A stretch of 64,000 bases of DNA from Agrococcus beijingensis (GTDB lineage Bacteria; Actinomycetota; Actinomycetes; Actinomycetales; Microbacteriaceae), in contig NZ_CP132360.1 of assembly GCF_030758955.1 (NCBI RefSeq), positions 1,507,069 through 1,571,068 of the forward strand, written 5' to 3'. Positions 30,678-39,738 of the stretch are shown in pieces. The translations under genes were made by a program, and so were the position numbers. Each line of letters begins with the position of its first letter. Within the stretch, counting starts at the first letter, position 1. The notes beneath the pieces were generated by a model. It had not been told where the DNA came from and made no database searches. It saw only the letters and a list, made by a program, of their open reading frames with translations.

Positions 30678-31607
30678 TCAGTTCGACTCGGACGCCGCGG
30701 CGTCGTCGGTGGTCTCGGCGGCTGCGGCCTCCTCGGCGACGGGGGCCTCGACGGCCTCCTCTGCGGGAGCCTCAGCTGCTGCTGGGGCCTCGTCGGCTGC
30801 GGGAGCCTCGTCGACTGCGGGTGCCTCGTCGACTGCGGGGGCGGCCGGCGCGGCTGCCTGCTCCTCGAGGAGCTCGCGCTCCCACTCGGCCATCGGCTCG
30901 GCCGCGGCGTCGCCGCCGCCGCCGTGGCGCTGCATGAGCCCCTCGGCCGCAGCGTCGGCGACGATCTTCGTCAGCAGCGCGACGGAGCGGATCGCGTCGT
31001 CGTTGCCCGGGATCGGGAACTGCACGTCGTCCGGGTCGCAGTTCGTGTCGAGGATCGCGATGACCGGGATGCCCAGCTTCTTGGCCTCGTCGACAGCAAG
31101 GTGCTCCTTGTTGGTGTCGACGATCCAGAGCGCCGACGGCGTGCGCTGCAGGTTGCGGATGCCACCGAGCGACTTCTGGAGCTTCAGCAGCTCGCGCTTC
31201 TTGAGCAGCAGCTCCTTCTTGGTGTAGACCGACGTGTCGTCGAAGTCGAGCTCCTCGAGCTCCTTCATGCGGCTGAGTCGCTTGGAGATCGTGTTGAAGT
31301 TCGTGAGCAGACCACCGAGCCAGCGCTGGTTGACGTAGGGCTGGCCCACGCGGGTCGCCTGCTCGGCGATCGACTCCTGCGCCTGCTTCTTGGTGCCGAC
31401 GAAGAGCACGCTGCCGCCGTGGGCGACCGTCTCCTTGACGAAGTCGTAGGCCTTGTCGATGTAGGCGAGCGACTGCTGCAGGTCGATGATGTAGATGCCG
31501 GAGCGCTCCGTGAAGATGAATCGCTTCATCTTGGGGTTCCAGCGTCGGGTCTGGTGCCCGAAGTGCACGCCGCTGTCGAGCAGCTGGCGAGTGGTGACGA
31601 CGGCCAT
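30678..31607 (-). CDS. rpsB: 30S ribosomal protein S2 with long C-terminal tail
   Basis: S2 is recognised from [20 protein letters not shown] and [12 protein letters not shown]. The 309-residue length exceeds the usual 230-260 because of a low-complexity Ala/Glu/Pro tail from about residue 245. That tail is encoded partly by an 18-bp tandem repeat (about 30787-30840, peptide unit EAPAVD). ATG 31607 is preceded by AAGGAGG. Confidence 0.97.
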   Translation of the reverse strand: MAVVTTRQLLDSGVHFGHQTRRWNPKMKRFIFTERSGIYIIDLQQSLAYIDKAYDFVKETVAHGGSVLFVGTKKQAQESIAEQATRVGQPYVNQRWLGGLLTNFNTISKRLSRMKELEELDFDDTSVYTKKELLLKKRELLKLQKSLGGIRNLQRTPSALWIVDTNKEHLAVDEAKKLGIPVIAILDTNCDPDDVQFPIPGNDDAIRSVALLTKIVADAAAEGLMQRHGGGGDAAAEPMAEWERELLEEQAAAPAAPAVDEAPAVDEAPAADEAPAAAEAPAEEAVEAPVAEEAAAAETTDDAAASESN

Positions 31608-31777
31608 GGCCGCCTCCTTCTTCTGTTCTGGTTGCCGGCCCCGACCGGTCGGTGGGGCCCCTGGCGCCCTGACGCACTCCCACCAGGCGCACGACGAGTC
31701 GAGCAGCTGGACCGAAGGGGGTGTCGTCGCGACGGGCGCGCGAAGTCATCGCACACAGGCGATGCCCTCCCATGCTA
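31608..31777 (-). promoter_or_regulatory. rpsB promoter and 5' leader
   Basis: TAGCAT (31777-31772) is the likely -10, giving a leader of about 155 nt. The leader contains a stable hairpin (GGCCCC 31637-31642 with GGGGCC 31654-31659, extended by ACC/GGT) just upstream of the AAGGAGG. Autoregulation by S2 is possible but unproven. Confidence 0.45.
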
Positions 31778-31867
31778 CATGCTCGGCGGACCGTCGCAGA
31801 AGCCGGGCTCTCCACCGGCCGGCCCGCGAGCCGCACCCGCCGAGGCCGCACCGGTGCACCATGCCTC

Positions 31868-32395
31868 ATGCGCATCCTCGCCCTCCTGCTGATTGTGACC
31901 GTCGGCGCCTGGGGCTGGCCGGTCGCCTCGCACGAGGTAGCCCGGGCGTTCGATCCCCCGGCGACGCCCTACGGCAGCGGGCACCGCGGCATCGACATCG
32001 CCGCGACCGCCGGCGCACCGGTCGTCTCCCCCGACGACGGCACGGTGCGCTTCGCGGGGCCGGTCGCCGGGCGGCCGGTCGTCTCGATCGACCACGGCGG
32101 CGGGCTGGTGTCGAGCTTCGAGCCGGTCGAGCCGCTCGTGGCGACGGGCGAGCCGGTCGCGCGGGGCCAGCGCATCGGCACGCTCCTCGCCGGCCACGTC
32201 GCCGGTGAGGCGAGGCTGCACCTGGGCGCTCGGCTCCACGGCGCCTACATCGATCCGCTGCCGCTGCTGGGGGTCGAGCGGCCGGTGCTGCTGCCGCGCG
32301 GCGCGGGCAAGGCTTCGGCGCGGCGGCTCCTGCCGGGGCCAGCGGCCGCACGCCGGGTCAGGCCCGCGGGTGCGCCGTGCGGTAGGCCTCCGTGA
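31868..32395 (+). CDS. M23-family (LytM-like) peptidase, secreted
   Basis: This is a 175-residue protein with a short N-terminal hydrophobic signal (MRILALLLIVTVGAWGW). The M23 domain has the first zinc motif HRGIDI (HxxxD) and the C-terminal RLHLGAR, where the usual HxH is RLH; other actinobacterial members commonly carry a substitution at that first His. It would act on peptidoglycan cross-links or be a regulatory domain. The 3' end overlaps the convergent xerC by 38 bp. A homologous gene often sits next to rpsB in Actinobacteria. Confidence 0.8.
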   Translation: MRILALLLIVTVGAWGWPVASHEVARAFDPPATPYGSGHRGIDIAATAGAPVVSPDDGTVRFAGPVAGRPVVSIDHGGGLVSSFEPVEPLVATGEPVARGQRIGTLLAGHVAGEARLHLGARLHGAYIDPLPLLGVERPVLLPRGAGKASARRLLPGPAAARRVRPAGAPCGRPP

Positions 32396-33260
32396 GCCGC
32401 TCGAGCGACACGTGCGTGTAGATCTGCGTCGTGCCGAGGCTCGCGTGCCCCAGCATCTCCTGCACCGCGCGCAGGTCGGCGCCGCCGTCGAGCAGGTGCG
32501 TGGCGGCCGTGTGCCGCAGGGTGTGCGGACCGTGCGGGCCCGAGCCCGGCACCTCCTCCAGCAGCCCGGTGACCAGCTCGTGCACGCGCCGCTGGCCGAG
32601 CCGGCCGCCGCGCGCGCCCAGGAAGAGGGCCGGATGCTGCTTCGCCGGGCTGGCGAGCTGGTCGCGGCCCGTGCGCATCCAGTCGAGCACCGCGTCGAGG
32701 GCGGGCCTGCCGAACGGCACCACCCGCTCCTTCGAGCCCTTGCCGACGACCCGCACGGTGAGCCGCTCGAGGTCGATGTCGTCGACGTCGAGGCCGACGA
32801 GCTCGCTGACGCGGAGCGCGCTGGCGTAGAGCAGCTCGACCACGGCGAGGTCGCGGAGCGCGACCGGATCGCCCTCGGCCGCGGCGGCGGCGAGTCCCGT
32901 CAGCACGCCGTCCATCGCCTGTCGCGACAGCACGCGGGGCAGGTGGCGGTCGCGCTTGGGCGTGCGCAGCCGCCCGGCGACATCCTGGCCGCCGTTCGCG
33001 GCGATCCATCGGCTGAGGCCGCGGGCCGCGGCGCTGCGGCGCGCGATGGTCGACTTGCCGCTGCCCTGCTCGGCGCTGGCGTAGAGCCAGTCGCGCAGGA
33101 CCTCGATGTCGAGGCCGTCGGCGGCGTCGACGCGCTCGCGCTCGCAGTGCTCGGCGAGGCTGCGCAGGTCGCCCCGATAGGCGCGCACCGTGTTCGCCGA
33201 GTAGCCGCGCTCGCGCGCGAGGTGGGCGAGGTAGCCGTCGATCGCGTCGTCGAGCCGCAT
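32358..33260 (-). CDS. xerC: Tyrosine recombinase XerC
   Basis: This 300-residue site-specific recombinase carries the full catalytic set: Arg in YASALRVSEL, Lys in VVGKGSKERVVPFG, His-x-x-Arg in HTLRHTAATHLL, His in LGHASLGTTQ and Tyr in IYTHV. The N-terminal SAM-like domain runs from residue 1 to about 90. With XerD it resolves chromosome dimers at dif. The gene lies in the rpsB-dprA neighbourhood usual for actinobacterial xerC. ATG 33260 follows the phosphoesterase stop by 3 bp. Confidence 0.93.
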   Translation of the reverse strand: MRLDDAIDGYLAHLARERGYSANTVRAYRGDLRSLAEHCERERVDAADGLDIEVLRDWLYASAEQGSGKSTIARRSAAARGLSRWIAANGGQDVAGRLRTPKRDRHLPRVLSRQAMDGVLTGLAAAAAEGDPVALRDLAVVELLYASALRVSELVGLDVDDIDLERLTVRVVGKGSKERVVPFGRPALDAVLDWMRTGRDQLASPAKQHPALFLGARGGRLGQRRVHELVTGLLEEVPGSGPHGPHTLRHTAATHLLDGGADLRAVQEMLGHASLGTTQIYTHVSLERLTEAYRTAHPRA

Positions 33261-33263
33261 GCG

Positions 33264-34157
33264 TCAGGCCGGCTTCCTGCTGAACCGGTCGAGCCGCTCG
33301 GCGGGCGAGAGCGCGGCGACGCTCTCCGCGAGCTCGGCCGGCACCGTCTCGCGGGAGGGCGACGGGAGCGCGGGCACGACCGAGTGCGCGATCGCGTCGG
33401 CGTACACCTCGATGAGGTTGAACGACTGCGTCGCGTCGATGCCGTGCATCGCCGGGGGCGGGCCGGCGAGGTCGTCGGCGTAGCTGGTGGCGCCTGCGAG
33501 GATGACCGGGATCTCGGCGAAGGTGCCCGAGCCGTTGATGTGGAGGTGCCCGGAGAGGATGGCCCGGACGTCGGCGCCGTCGAGCACCTCGGCGAGCCGC
33601 TGCTCGTCGCGGAACTCGAGCAGCCGCATCAGCCGGGTCCGGTACGGCAGCGGCGGGTGGTGCATGACGAGCACGCTGCCGAGCGGCGGCGCATCGGCGA
33701 GCACGCCGGCGAGCCACGCCGCCTGGCCCTCGTCGAAGCCGCCGTGGTGCCAGCCGGGCAGGCTCGAATCGAGCGCGACGAGTCGCAGCCCGTTGACCTC
33801 GATCACCGAGTCGATGGGTGCCAGCGACTCGCCCGGCAGCGCGAGGGCCTGCCGCATCGCGGGCCGCTCGTCGTGGTTGCCGGCCGTCCAGACGATCGGG
33901 ATGCCGAGCCCGTCGGCCACAGGCACGAGCAGGTCGCGCGCCACCCGGTAGGCGTCCGGCTCCCCCAGGTCGGCGACGTCGCCCGAGACGACCAGCACAT
34001 CGGCGTCGGCGGCGGCCACGCGCAGCCGCGCGGCCGTCTCGCGCAGGTGCGCGGTCGTGTCGACCTGGCCGCCCAGCAGCGCGCCGCCGGCGAGCAGGTG
34101 CGTGTCGCTCAGATGGGCGATCACGGCCGTCGCGTCTGGATGCATCCCGTAGCTCAC
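33264..34157 (-). CDS. CpdA-like metallophosphoesterase
   Basis: This 297-residue protein has all class III phosphodiesterase metal motifs: LSDTHLL (DxH), VVSGDVAD (GD), TAGNHDER (GNHD), VMHHPPLP and LSGHLHINGS (GHxH). It resembles CpdA/Rv0805 cyclic-nucleotide phosphodiesterases; the substrate is inferred. GTG 34157 lies 6 nt after TAGCCT, giving a leaderless mRNA. It forms an operon with xerC. Confidence 0.87.
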   Translation of the reverse strand: MSYGMHPDATAVIAHLSDTHLLAGGALLGGQVDTTAHLRETAARLRVAAADADVLVVSGDVADLGEPDAYRVARDLLVPVADGLGIPIVWTAGNHDERPAMRQALALPGESLAPIDSVIEVNGLRLVALDSSLPGWHHGGFDEGQAAWLAGVLADAPPLGSVLVMHHPPLPYRTRLMRLLEFRDEQRLAEVLDGADVRAILSGHLHINGSGTFAEIPVILAGATSYADDLAGPPPAMHGIDATQSFNLIEVYADAIAHSVVPALPSPSRETVPAELAESVAALSPAERLDRFSRKPA

Positions 34158-34183
34158 GCGCCCAGGCTATCCACGCCGCGCGG

Positions 34184-34201
34184 GGCGGCCGCTGAGCCGC
34201 C
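34184..34201 (-). terminator. Candidate hairpin after dprA
   Basis: GGCGGC (34184-34189) and GCCGCC (34196-34201) with a 6-nt loop lie in the 88-bp gap between dprA and the phosphoesterase. The rest of the gap is imperfect GCCGCC-type repeats. Confidence 0.35.
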
Positions 34202-34245
34202 GCCGGACGCGCCGCCGCCTGACGCGCCGCCGCCGCTGCCGCCCG

Positions 34246-35451
34246 CTACGCGACCGACACCCAGCCGCCGGGCCGCTCCGCCGCGCGCGAGCCCAGCTCG
34301 AGCAGCGCCAGCGAGGCGACGATGTCGGCGCGCGACATGCCCGTGCGCACCGCGAGGTCGTCGATCGCCCGCGGGGCGCGAGCGCTCAGCGCGTCGAGCA
34401 CCCGCACCTCGTCGCTCGTGAGGCCGCCGAGCGGCGCCGACGCGTCGGCCGGCCCGTCGACGAGCTCGACGACGTGCTCGGCTCGCTCGATCACCGCGGC
34501 GCCGTAGTCGCGCAGCAGCCGGTGGCAGCCGGCGCTCGCGCCAGAGGTCACCGGGCCCGGGACCGCTCCGAGCGGCCGACCGAGCGCGGCGGCATGCCCC
34601 GCGGTGTTGATCGAGCCGGAGCGCGCACCCGCCTCCACTACGACCGTGGCGCTGGCGAGCGCCGCGATCAGTCGATTGCGGGCCAGGAAGCGCCAGCGGG
34701 TCGGTGGCACGCCGCTCGGCGCCTCGGCGATGACGCAGCCGGTCGCCGCCACCCGCTGCAGCAGCTCGTCGTGGCCTGCCGGGTAGAAGCGATCGAGCCC
34801 TCCCGCGAGCACCGCCACGGTGGTGCCGCCCGCGGCCATCGTGGCGCGGTGCGCGGTGCCGTCGATGCCGTAGGCGCCGCCGGAGACGACCGCGAAGCCA
34901 CGCGATGCCAGTCCGGCGGCGAGCTGCCCGGTGACGAGCTCGCCGTAGCCGCTGGAGGCGCGGGAGCCGACGAGCGCGACGGAGCGCTCGCATGCGGCGA
35001 GCGCCTCGGGTTCGCCGCGCACCCAGAGCGCTGCCGGGGCGTGCGGGCCGAGGTCGTCGAGCTGCTGCGGCCACGCGCGGTCGCCACGGGTGAGCAGTCG
35101 CTGGCCGAAGGCGGCGCCCTGCGCGAAGGCGCCCAGGATGCGCTCGGCCTCGAGCCGCGGCTGCCAGCGCGCGAGTCCGGCGGCGACCGCCCGGGCGGCG
35201 TCGGCGACGCCCAGCTCTGTCGACCAGGTGGCCGCAGAGGCGCCGTCGACGAGCAGCTGGAGGGCGCGCACGTCGCCGAGCAGCTCGCGGGCGACCCCGG
35301 CGGCGCTGTCGCCCGGTTCGGGCAGCACCGTCCAGGCGCCGGCCGCGAACCTGGCGATGACGGCCTCGTCGTCCGGCGCCGCCGCGCCGTCGGGCAGGCA
35401 GGGCTCGACCGCGGCGCGGAGCCGCCCGAGCTCGATCCGGAACGGCTTCAT
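34246..35451 (-). CDS. dprA: DNA-processing protein DprA
   Basis: DprA loads RecA on incoming single-stranded DNA. The 401-residue protein has the Rossmann-like core with VALVGSRASSGYG, VVSGGAYGIDGTAHRATM, VAVLAGGLDRFYP and FLARNRLIAALASATVVVEA. A C-terminal winged-helix-like domain starts at LTSDEVRVLDAL. ATG 35451 overlaps the comM stop as ATGA. Confidence 0.94.
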   Translation of the reverse strand: MKPFRIELGRLRAAVEPCLPDGAAAPDDEAVIARFAAGAWTVLPEPGDSAAGVARELLGDVRALQLLVDGASAATWSTELGVADAARAVAAGLARWQPRLEAERILGAFAQGAAFGQRLLTRGDRAWPQQLDDLGPHAPAALWVRGEPEALAACERSVALVGSRASSGYGELVTGQLAAGLASRGFAVVSGGAYGIDGTAHRATMAAGGTTVAVLAGGLDRFYPAGHDELLQRVAATGCVIAEAPSGVPPTRWRFLARNRLIAALASATVVVEAGARSGSINTAGHAAALGRPLGAVPGPVTSGASAGCHRLLRDYGAAVIERAEHVVELVDGPADASAPLGGLTSDEVRVLDALSARAPRAIDDLAVRTGMSRADIVASLALLELGSRAAERPGGWVSVA

Positions 35452-36959
35452 GCGGGGATCCCCTTGCGCAGCGCCAGCGCCAGCCCGATGTGGCTGCGTG
35501 TGGGCGAGTCGATGCCGTCGAGATGGCTGATGGTCCAGGCGACGCGCAGCGCGCGGTCCATGCCGCGCATCGTGAGCAGCCCTCGCTCCACGGCCTCCTC
35601 GAGCGGTCGCAGCAGCGCGGCGTCGAGCGGCAGGTTGCGCCGCAGCCACGGGCCCGGCACGTGCCCCATGGCCGACCACTCGGTGCCCGCGAGCCGGTGC
35701 GCCGCCCGGTCGCGCGCCGCGGCGACCCGGCCGGCGGCCTCTGCCGTGGTGCGCCCGGCGCCCTGGGTGCCCGGCGCGACCCGATCGACCCGCACCTGCA
35801 GGTCGACGCGGTCGAGCAGCGGCCCGGAGAGCCTGCTGAAGTAGCGGCGGCGCTGCTGCGGCGCGCACGTGCAGTCGCCGGTGCCGAAGCTGCCGCACGG
35901 GCAGGGGTTCGCCGCGAGCAGCAGCTGGAACCTGGCCGGGAAGGTCGCGACGCCGACCGCCCGGTGGATCGTGATCGTGCCCGACTCGAGCGGCTGCCGC
36001 AGCTGATCGAGCACGGCGCGGGAGAACTCGGGCGCCTCGTCCATGAACAGCACGCCGTGCGTCGCCCGCGCGATGGCCCCTGGGCGGATGACGCCCGAGC
36101 CGCCGCCCACGAGCGAGACGCCGGTCGCGGAGTGGTGCGGCTGCTCGAAGGGCGGCAGCAGGTCGAGCGACGATGCGGGGGGCTCGCCCGCGAGCGAGCG
36201 CAGCGACGCGACCTCGAGCGCGGCGGCCTCGTCGAGCGGGGGCAGGATGCCGGGCAGCCGCATGGCGAGCATGGTCTTGCCGGCTCCGGGTGGGCCCACC
36301 ATCATCAGGTGGTGCGCGCCGGCGGCCGCGATCTCGAGCGCGGCGACCGCGTCGCGATTGCCGACCACGTCGGCGAGGTCGAGATCGGTCTGGGTGCGCT
36401 CGACGGGCGACGGCGCGGTCACCGCGTCGACGGGCTCCGGGTCGACCTCGGCACCGAGCAGCGCCGCGGCGTGCGCCAGGCTCGGCGCGCCGAGCACCTG
36501 CAGCCCGGCGACGAGCGAGGCCTCGTCGACCGACGCGGTGGGCACCACGATGCGGGTCAGCCCCGACGCGGCGGCCGCCCGCGCGAGCGGCAGCGTGCCC
36601 GGCACGGGCCGCAGCCTGCCGTCGAGCCCGAGCTCGCCGAACAGGGCGGTGGTGCCGTCGTCGGCGGGCACGACCTGCATCGCGCGCAGCACGGCGATCG
36701 CCATCGCCAGGTCGAAGTGGGTGCCGGCCTTCGGCAGCGACGCGGGCGTGAGGTTGATGACCGTCTTGCCGTGCGGGGCCGTGAGCCCGAGCCGGGCGAT
36801 CGCGCTCCAGGTGCGGTGCTGCGCCTGCTGCACCGCGCGATCGGGCAGGCCGACGATGTGCACGCGCGGCAGGCCGCTCGCGGCGTGCACCTCGATCTGC
36901 ACCGGCACGCCGGCGAGCCCCTGCAGCGCCATGCACGACGAGCGCCCGAAGCCGCTCAC
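35448..36959 (-). CDS. comM: YifB/ComM Mg-chelatase-like AAA ATPase
   Basis: This 503-residue protein has an N-terminal Lon-protease-like fold (VPVQIEVHAASGLPRVHIVG), Walker A MVGPPGAGKTMLAMRLPGIL, a Walker B region GVLFMDEAPEFSRAVLDQLRQ and a zinc-binding CPCGSFGTGDCTC. ComM-type helicases support branch migration during transformation in other bacteria. GTG 36959 overlaps the yraN stop (GTGA). Together with dprA this is the standard yraN-comM-dprA operon. Confidence 0.94.
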   Translation of the reverse strand: MSGFGRSSCMALQGLAGVPVQIEVHAASGLPRVHIVGLPDRAVQQAQHRTWSAIARLGLTAPHGKTVINLTPASLPKAGTHFDLAMAIAVLRAMQVVPADDGTTALFGELGLDGRLRPVPGTLPLARAAAASGLTRIVVPTASVDEASLVAGLQVLGAPSLAHAAALLGAEVDPEPVDAVTAPSPVERTQTDLDLADVVGNRDAVAALEIAAAGAHHLMMVGPPGAGKTMLAMRLPGILPPLDEAAALEVASLRSLAGEPPASSLDLLPPFEQPHHSATGVSLVGGGSGVIRPGAIARATHGVLFMDEAPEFSRAVLDQLRQPLESGTITIHRAVGVATFPARFQLLLAANPCPCGSFGTGDCTCAPQQRRRYFSRLSGPLLDRVDLQVRVDRVAPGTQGAGRTTAEAAGRVAAARDRAAHRLAGTEWSAMGHVPGPWLRRNLPLDAALLRPLEEAVERGLLTMRGMDRALRVAWTISHLDGIDSPTRSHIGLALALRKGIPA

Positions 36960-37309
36960 TCGATGCCCCGCAGATGCTCGACCCGCCAGGTGCCCGTGCG
37001 CGGGGCGATGATGCCCACGGCATCCATCCTGATCGGGCCCCGGTGGGCGTGCCCGGCCAGCCAGACGCCCGCGAGCGTGCGCAGCCGGCGCACCTTCAGC
37101 GGCGTGATCGACTCGAACGGGTGGCCGTAGGCGAGCCCGCGGCGCGTCTTCACCTCGACGAAGACGAGCGTGTCGCCGTCGATCGCGATGATGTCGACCT
37201 CGCCGTGCTCGCACCGCCATCGTCGGTCGACGATGCGCATGCCCGCCCGCTCGAGGTGCACGCTCGCGGCGGCTTCGCCGTCGAGCCCCAGCTGATCCTT
37301 CGCTCGCAT
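36956..37309 (-). CDS. YraN family (UPF0102) nuclease-like protein
   Basis: This 117-residue protein has the endonuclease-like core with WRCEHGEVDIIAIDGDTLVFVEVKTRRG (shown in parts: GEVDIIA, FVEVKTR). The family is restriction-endonuclease-like but its cellular function is not settled. It heads the yraN-comM-dprA operon. The 100 bp upstream, to DUF2469, holds GC-rich inverted sequence and no gene. Confidence 0.92.
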   Translation of the reverse strand: MRAKDQLGLDGEAAASVHLERAGMRIVDRRWRCEHGEVDIIAIDGDTLVFVEVKTRRGLAYGHPFESITPLKVRRLRTLAGVWLAGHAHRGPIRMDAVGIIAPRTGTWRVEHLRGIE

Positions 37310-37409
37310 GGCGGCAGGAAAGCGGATGCGCCCGGTCGCCCGGGCGGCGTCGGTGCAGGCCTGTGGAGAACCTCGTCAGCGCGGGCTCAGCCGCCGCCGA
37401 CGCAGGGGC

Positions 37410-37733
37410 TCACTCCTCGATCGCGAGGTCCTTCGGCAGCTCGAGGTCGCGGGAGGCGAGCTCCTCGACGTTGACGTCCTTGAAGGTCAGGATGCGGGCC
37501 GACTTGATGAAGCGGTCGGAGCGGTAGATGTCCCAGACCCAGACGTCGGTCAGCTCGAGCTCGAAGTAGAAGTCGGTGCCCGCGTCGTGCCGGGTGACCT
37601 TGACGTCGTTGGCCAGGTAGAACCGTCGCTCGGTCTCGACGACGTGCTTGAACATGCTGACGACGTCGCGGTACTCCTTGAAGAGGGCCAGCTCGACCTC
37701 GCGGTCGTAGTCCTCGATGTCCTCAGGTTCCAC
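37410..37733 (-). CDS. DUF2469 protein
   Basis: This 107-residue acidic protein is strongly conserved in Actinobacteria next to rnhB and yraN; the pattern EDYDREVELALFKEYRDVV and FYFELELTDVWVWDIYR is characteristic. Function unknown. GTG 37733 lies 6 nt after TAGGAT, so it is probably leaderless. Confidence 0.92.
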   Translation of the reverse strand: MEPEDIEDYDREVELALFKEYRDVVSMFKHVVETERRFYLANDVKVTRHDAGTDFYFELELTDVWVWDIYRSDRFIKSARILTFKDVNVEELASRDLELPKDLAIEE

Positions 37734-37739
37734 GGCTCC

Positions 37740-37834
37740 ATCCTATGGCCCCGCGTCGGCTCAGCCTCCCGCGCCTGGGCTTTCGCAGATGCTGAGCCAG
37801 CGAGCCCATGCAGATGCTCCTGACCGCGTAGATT
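37740..37834. promoter_or_regulatory. Divergent promoters of DUF2469 and the VWA gene
   Basis: TAGGAT (37745-37740, minus) is 6 nt before the DUF2469 GTG; TAGATT (37829-37834, plus) is 7 nt before GTG 37842 of the VWA gene. Between them GCAGATGCT occurs twice (about 37786 and 37810). Confidence 0.5.
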
Positions 37835-37841
37835 GCAGAAG

Positions 37842-39698
37842 GTGCACAAGCGCAGGATCGGAGGCGAGATGCGGCGGCTGCTCACGACGCTCGCCCTGGC
37901 GGCGATGCTCGCCATGGGCGTCGGCAGCGTCGCGCCCGCGGCCTCGGCCACCTCCCCCGTCGACGGCGGCCTCGAGATCGTGGTGGACGCATCCGGCTCG
38001 ATGGCGGAGCCCACCTCCGACGGCTCGACGCGCATCGCCGCCGCGCGCTCGGCGCTCGGCACCGTCATCGATGCCCTGCCCGCCGACAACCGGGTGGGGC
38101 TGCGCGTCTTCGGGTCGTCGATCGTTGGCCAGGAGGTGCCGGGCGCCTGCACCGACTCGCAGCTGCTCGTGCCGATCGGCATCGGCAACCGGCCGGCGCT
38201 GGCGAGCGCCATCGAGCGCATGGCGCCCTTCGGCGAGACGCCGATCGGCTACGCGCTGCAGCAGGCCGGCGCCGACCTCGGCGACTCCGGCCAGCGGTCG
38301 ATCCTGCTCGTCTCCGACGGCATCGCCAACTGCGAGCCCGACCCCTGCGTGGTCGCCGAGCAGCTCGCGCAGGACGACATCGGCCTGCGCATCGACGTGG
38401 TCGGCTTCGACGTCGACGCGGCCGCCCGCCAGCAGCTGCAGTGCGTGGCCGACCGCGGGCGCGGCGACTACGTCGACGTCACCGAGGTCTCGGGGCTGCA
38501 GCTCGCGCTCGAGCGGCTCTCGACCAGGGCGTTCCGCCCGTTCAACGTGCTCGGCACGCCGGCGGTCGGCACCGCGGCGCCCGAGGGCGCACCCGCGCTG
38601 GTGCCGGGTGAGCAGTACGTCGACGAGGTGGGCGGCGAGGCGGGCGCGGGCCTGCGGCACTACGCGATCCAGCGCAGCTTCCCGGGCTCGGTCGTGCACG
38701 TCGGGCTCACCGGCCGGCTGCCGGTCGACGACAGCGTCTCGATCCTCGCGACCCTGTCGGCCGGGGGCCAGGCCTGCGACAGCACCACCATCACCGCGAC
38801 CGGCAGCGACCGCTTCTCGGTCTTCACCGGCCGTGTCGGCGCCGCCGAGCCCGACCCGGCCGATCCGTGCTCCGCCGCCGAGTCGCTCGACCTGACGCTC
38901 GACGTGCGCACGGCGCCGAGCGCGAAGGCACCCTTCGAGATCCGCATCGTCGAGCACGCGTGGCCCGCCAACGCGGCCCTGCTGCCCGAGCCTGAGGACG
39001 CCGTGCGCGGCTGGTCGATGGCGACCCCGGCCGACGGCGCCGCCGGCGCACTGCTGGGCGGTTCGAGCCTCAACGACGCACCCGTCATCGCGCCCGGTTC
39101 GTACTCCACCGACATGCTCTCGAGCGAGTTCCAGTTCTTCCGCGTCGCGGTCGGCTGGGGCCAGACCGTCAGCGTGCACGCGCAGCTCGCGCCCGGGGTC
39201 GCGCCGCCCGGCAACGCCTGGGGCATCGTGCAGATCCTCGACCCGGTGGGCGCCGACGTGTCGTCGATCCTCACCGAGTCGGCCGACGGCCTCAAGTGGT
39301 CGGAGCAGCTGCTCGAGCCCGAGTCGGCGATCGCGGTGACCACCGCGCCGGTGCGCTTCGACGACGACCTCGGGCTCGTGAAGCGCCCCGTGGTCGCGGG
39401 CGAGTACATCGTGGCCGTCGGCTTCACCGCCGACACCGGCGAGGCGCCGACGCCGCTGATCGTCACGGTCGAGGTGACGGGCGAGACGATCGGCGTGCCC
39501 GACGTCTCGAGCACCGCGCCTCCCCCGGCCGACGCGCCGGATCGCCCGCGCGACCCGGATGCGACCGCGGCGGCGATCGATTCGGTGCCGTGGGGCGTCG
39601 TGGCGGGGTTCGCCGCCGTCGGCGCCGCGATGATTGCGCTCATCGTGCTGGCCGTGTGGTTCGTGCAGCGACGCGGCAGGCGCTCGTTCGACCGCTGA
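37842..39698 (+). CDS. Secreted, membrane-anchored von Willebrand factor A domain protein
   Basis: This 618-residue protein has a signal peptide (LLTTLALAAMLAMG ... ASA), a VWA domain with a complete MIDAS start (VDASGSMAEPTSDGSTR) and the later SDGIANC, a long extracytoplasmic region of unknown type, a Pro/Asp-rich stalk and a C-terminal membrane segment (about 578-605) with a basic tail. It is displayed on the cell surface and probably binds a protein partner. GTG 37842 is favoured by TAGATT 7 nt upstream; ATG 37869 with GGAGG is the alternative. It interrupts the conserved rnhB-DUF2469 neighbourhood on the opposite strand. Confidence 0.8.
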   Translation: MHKRRIGGEMRRLLTTLALAAMLAMGVGSVAPAASATSPVDGGLEIVVDASGSMAEPTSDGSTRIAAARSALGTVIDALPADNRVGLRVFGSSIVGQEVPGACTDSQLLVPIGIGNRPALASAIERMAPFGETPIGYALQQAGADLGDSGQRSILLVSDGIANCEPDPCVVAEQLAQDDIGLRIDVVGFDVDAAARQQLQCVADRGRGDYVDVTEVSGLQLALERLSTRAFRPFNVLGTPAVGTAAPEGAPALVPGEQYVDEVGGEAGAGLRHYAIQRSFPGSVVHVGLTGRLPVDDSVSILATLSAGGQACDSTTITATGSDRFSVFTGRVGAAEPDPADPCSAAESLDLTLDVRTAPSAKAPFEIRIVEHAWPANAALLPEPEDAVRGWSMATPADGAAGALLGGSSLNDAPVIAPGSYSTDMLSSEFQFFRVAVGWGQTVSVHAQLAPGVAPPGNAWGIVQILDPVGADVSSILTESADGLKWSEQLLEPESAIAVTTAPVRFDDDLGLVKRPVVAGEYIVAVGFTADTGEAPTPLIVTVEVTGETIGVPDVSSTAPPPADAPDRPRDPDATAAAIDSVPWGVVAGFAAVGAAMIALIVLAVWFVQRRGRRSFDR

Positions 39699-39738
39699 GG
39701 GGCTGGGGCGGCCGCCGCTCAGCGCCGGCGCGACGACG

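Noticed and set aside
31608..31867. Small gene between rpsB and the M23 peptidase
   Set aside because: Frames here lack ribosome sites and homologous pattern; the region is explained by the rpsB leader and the M23 upstream sequence.
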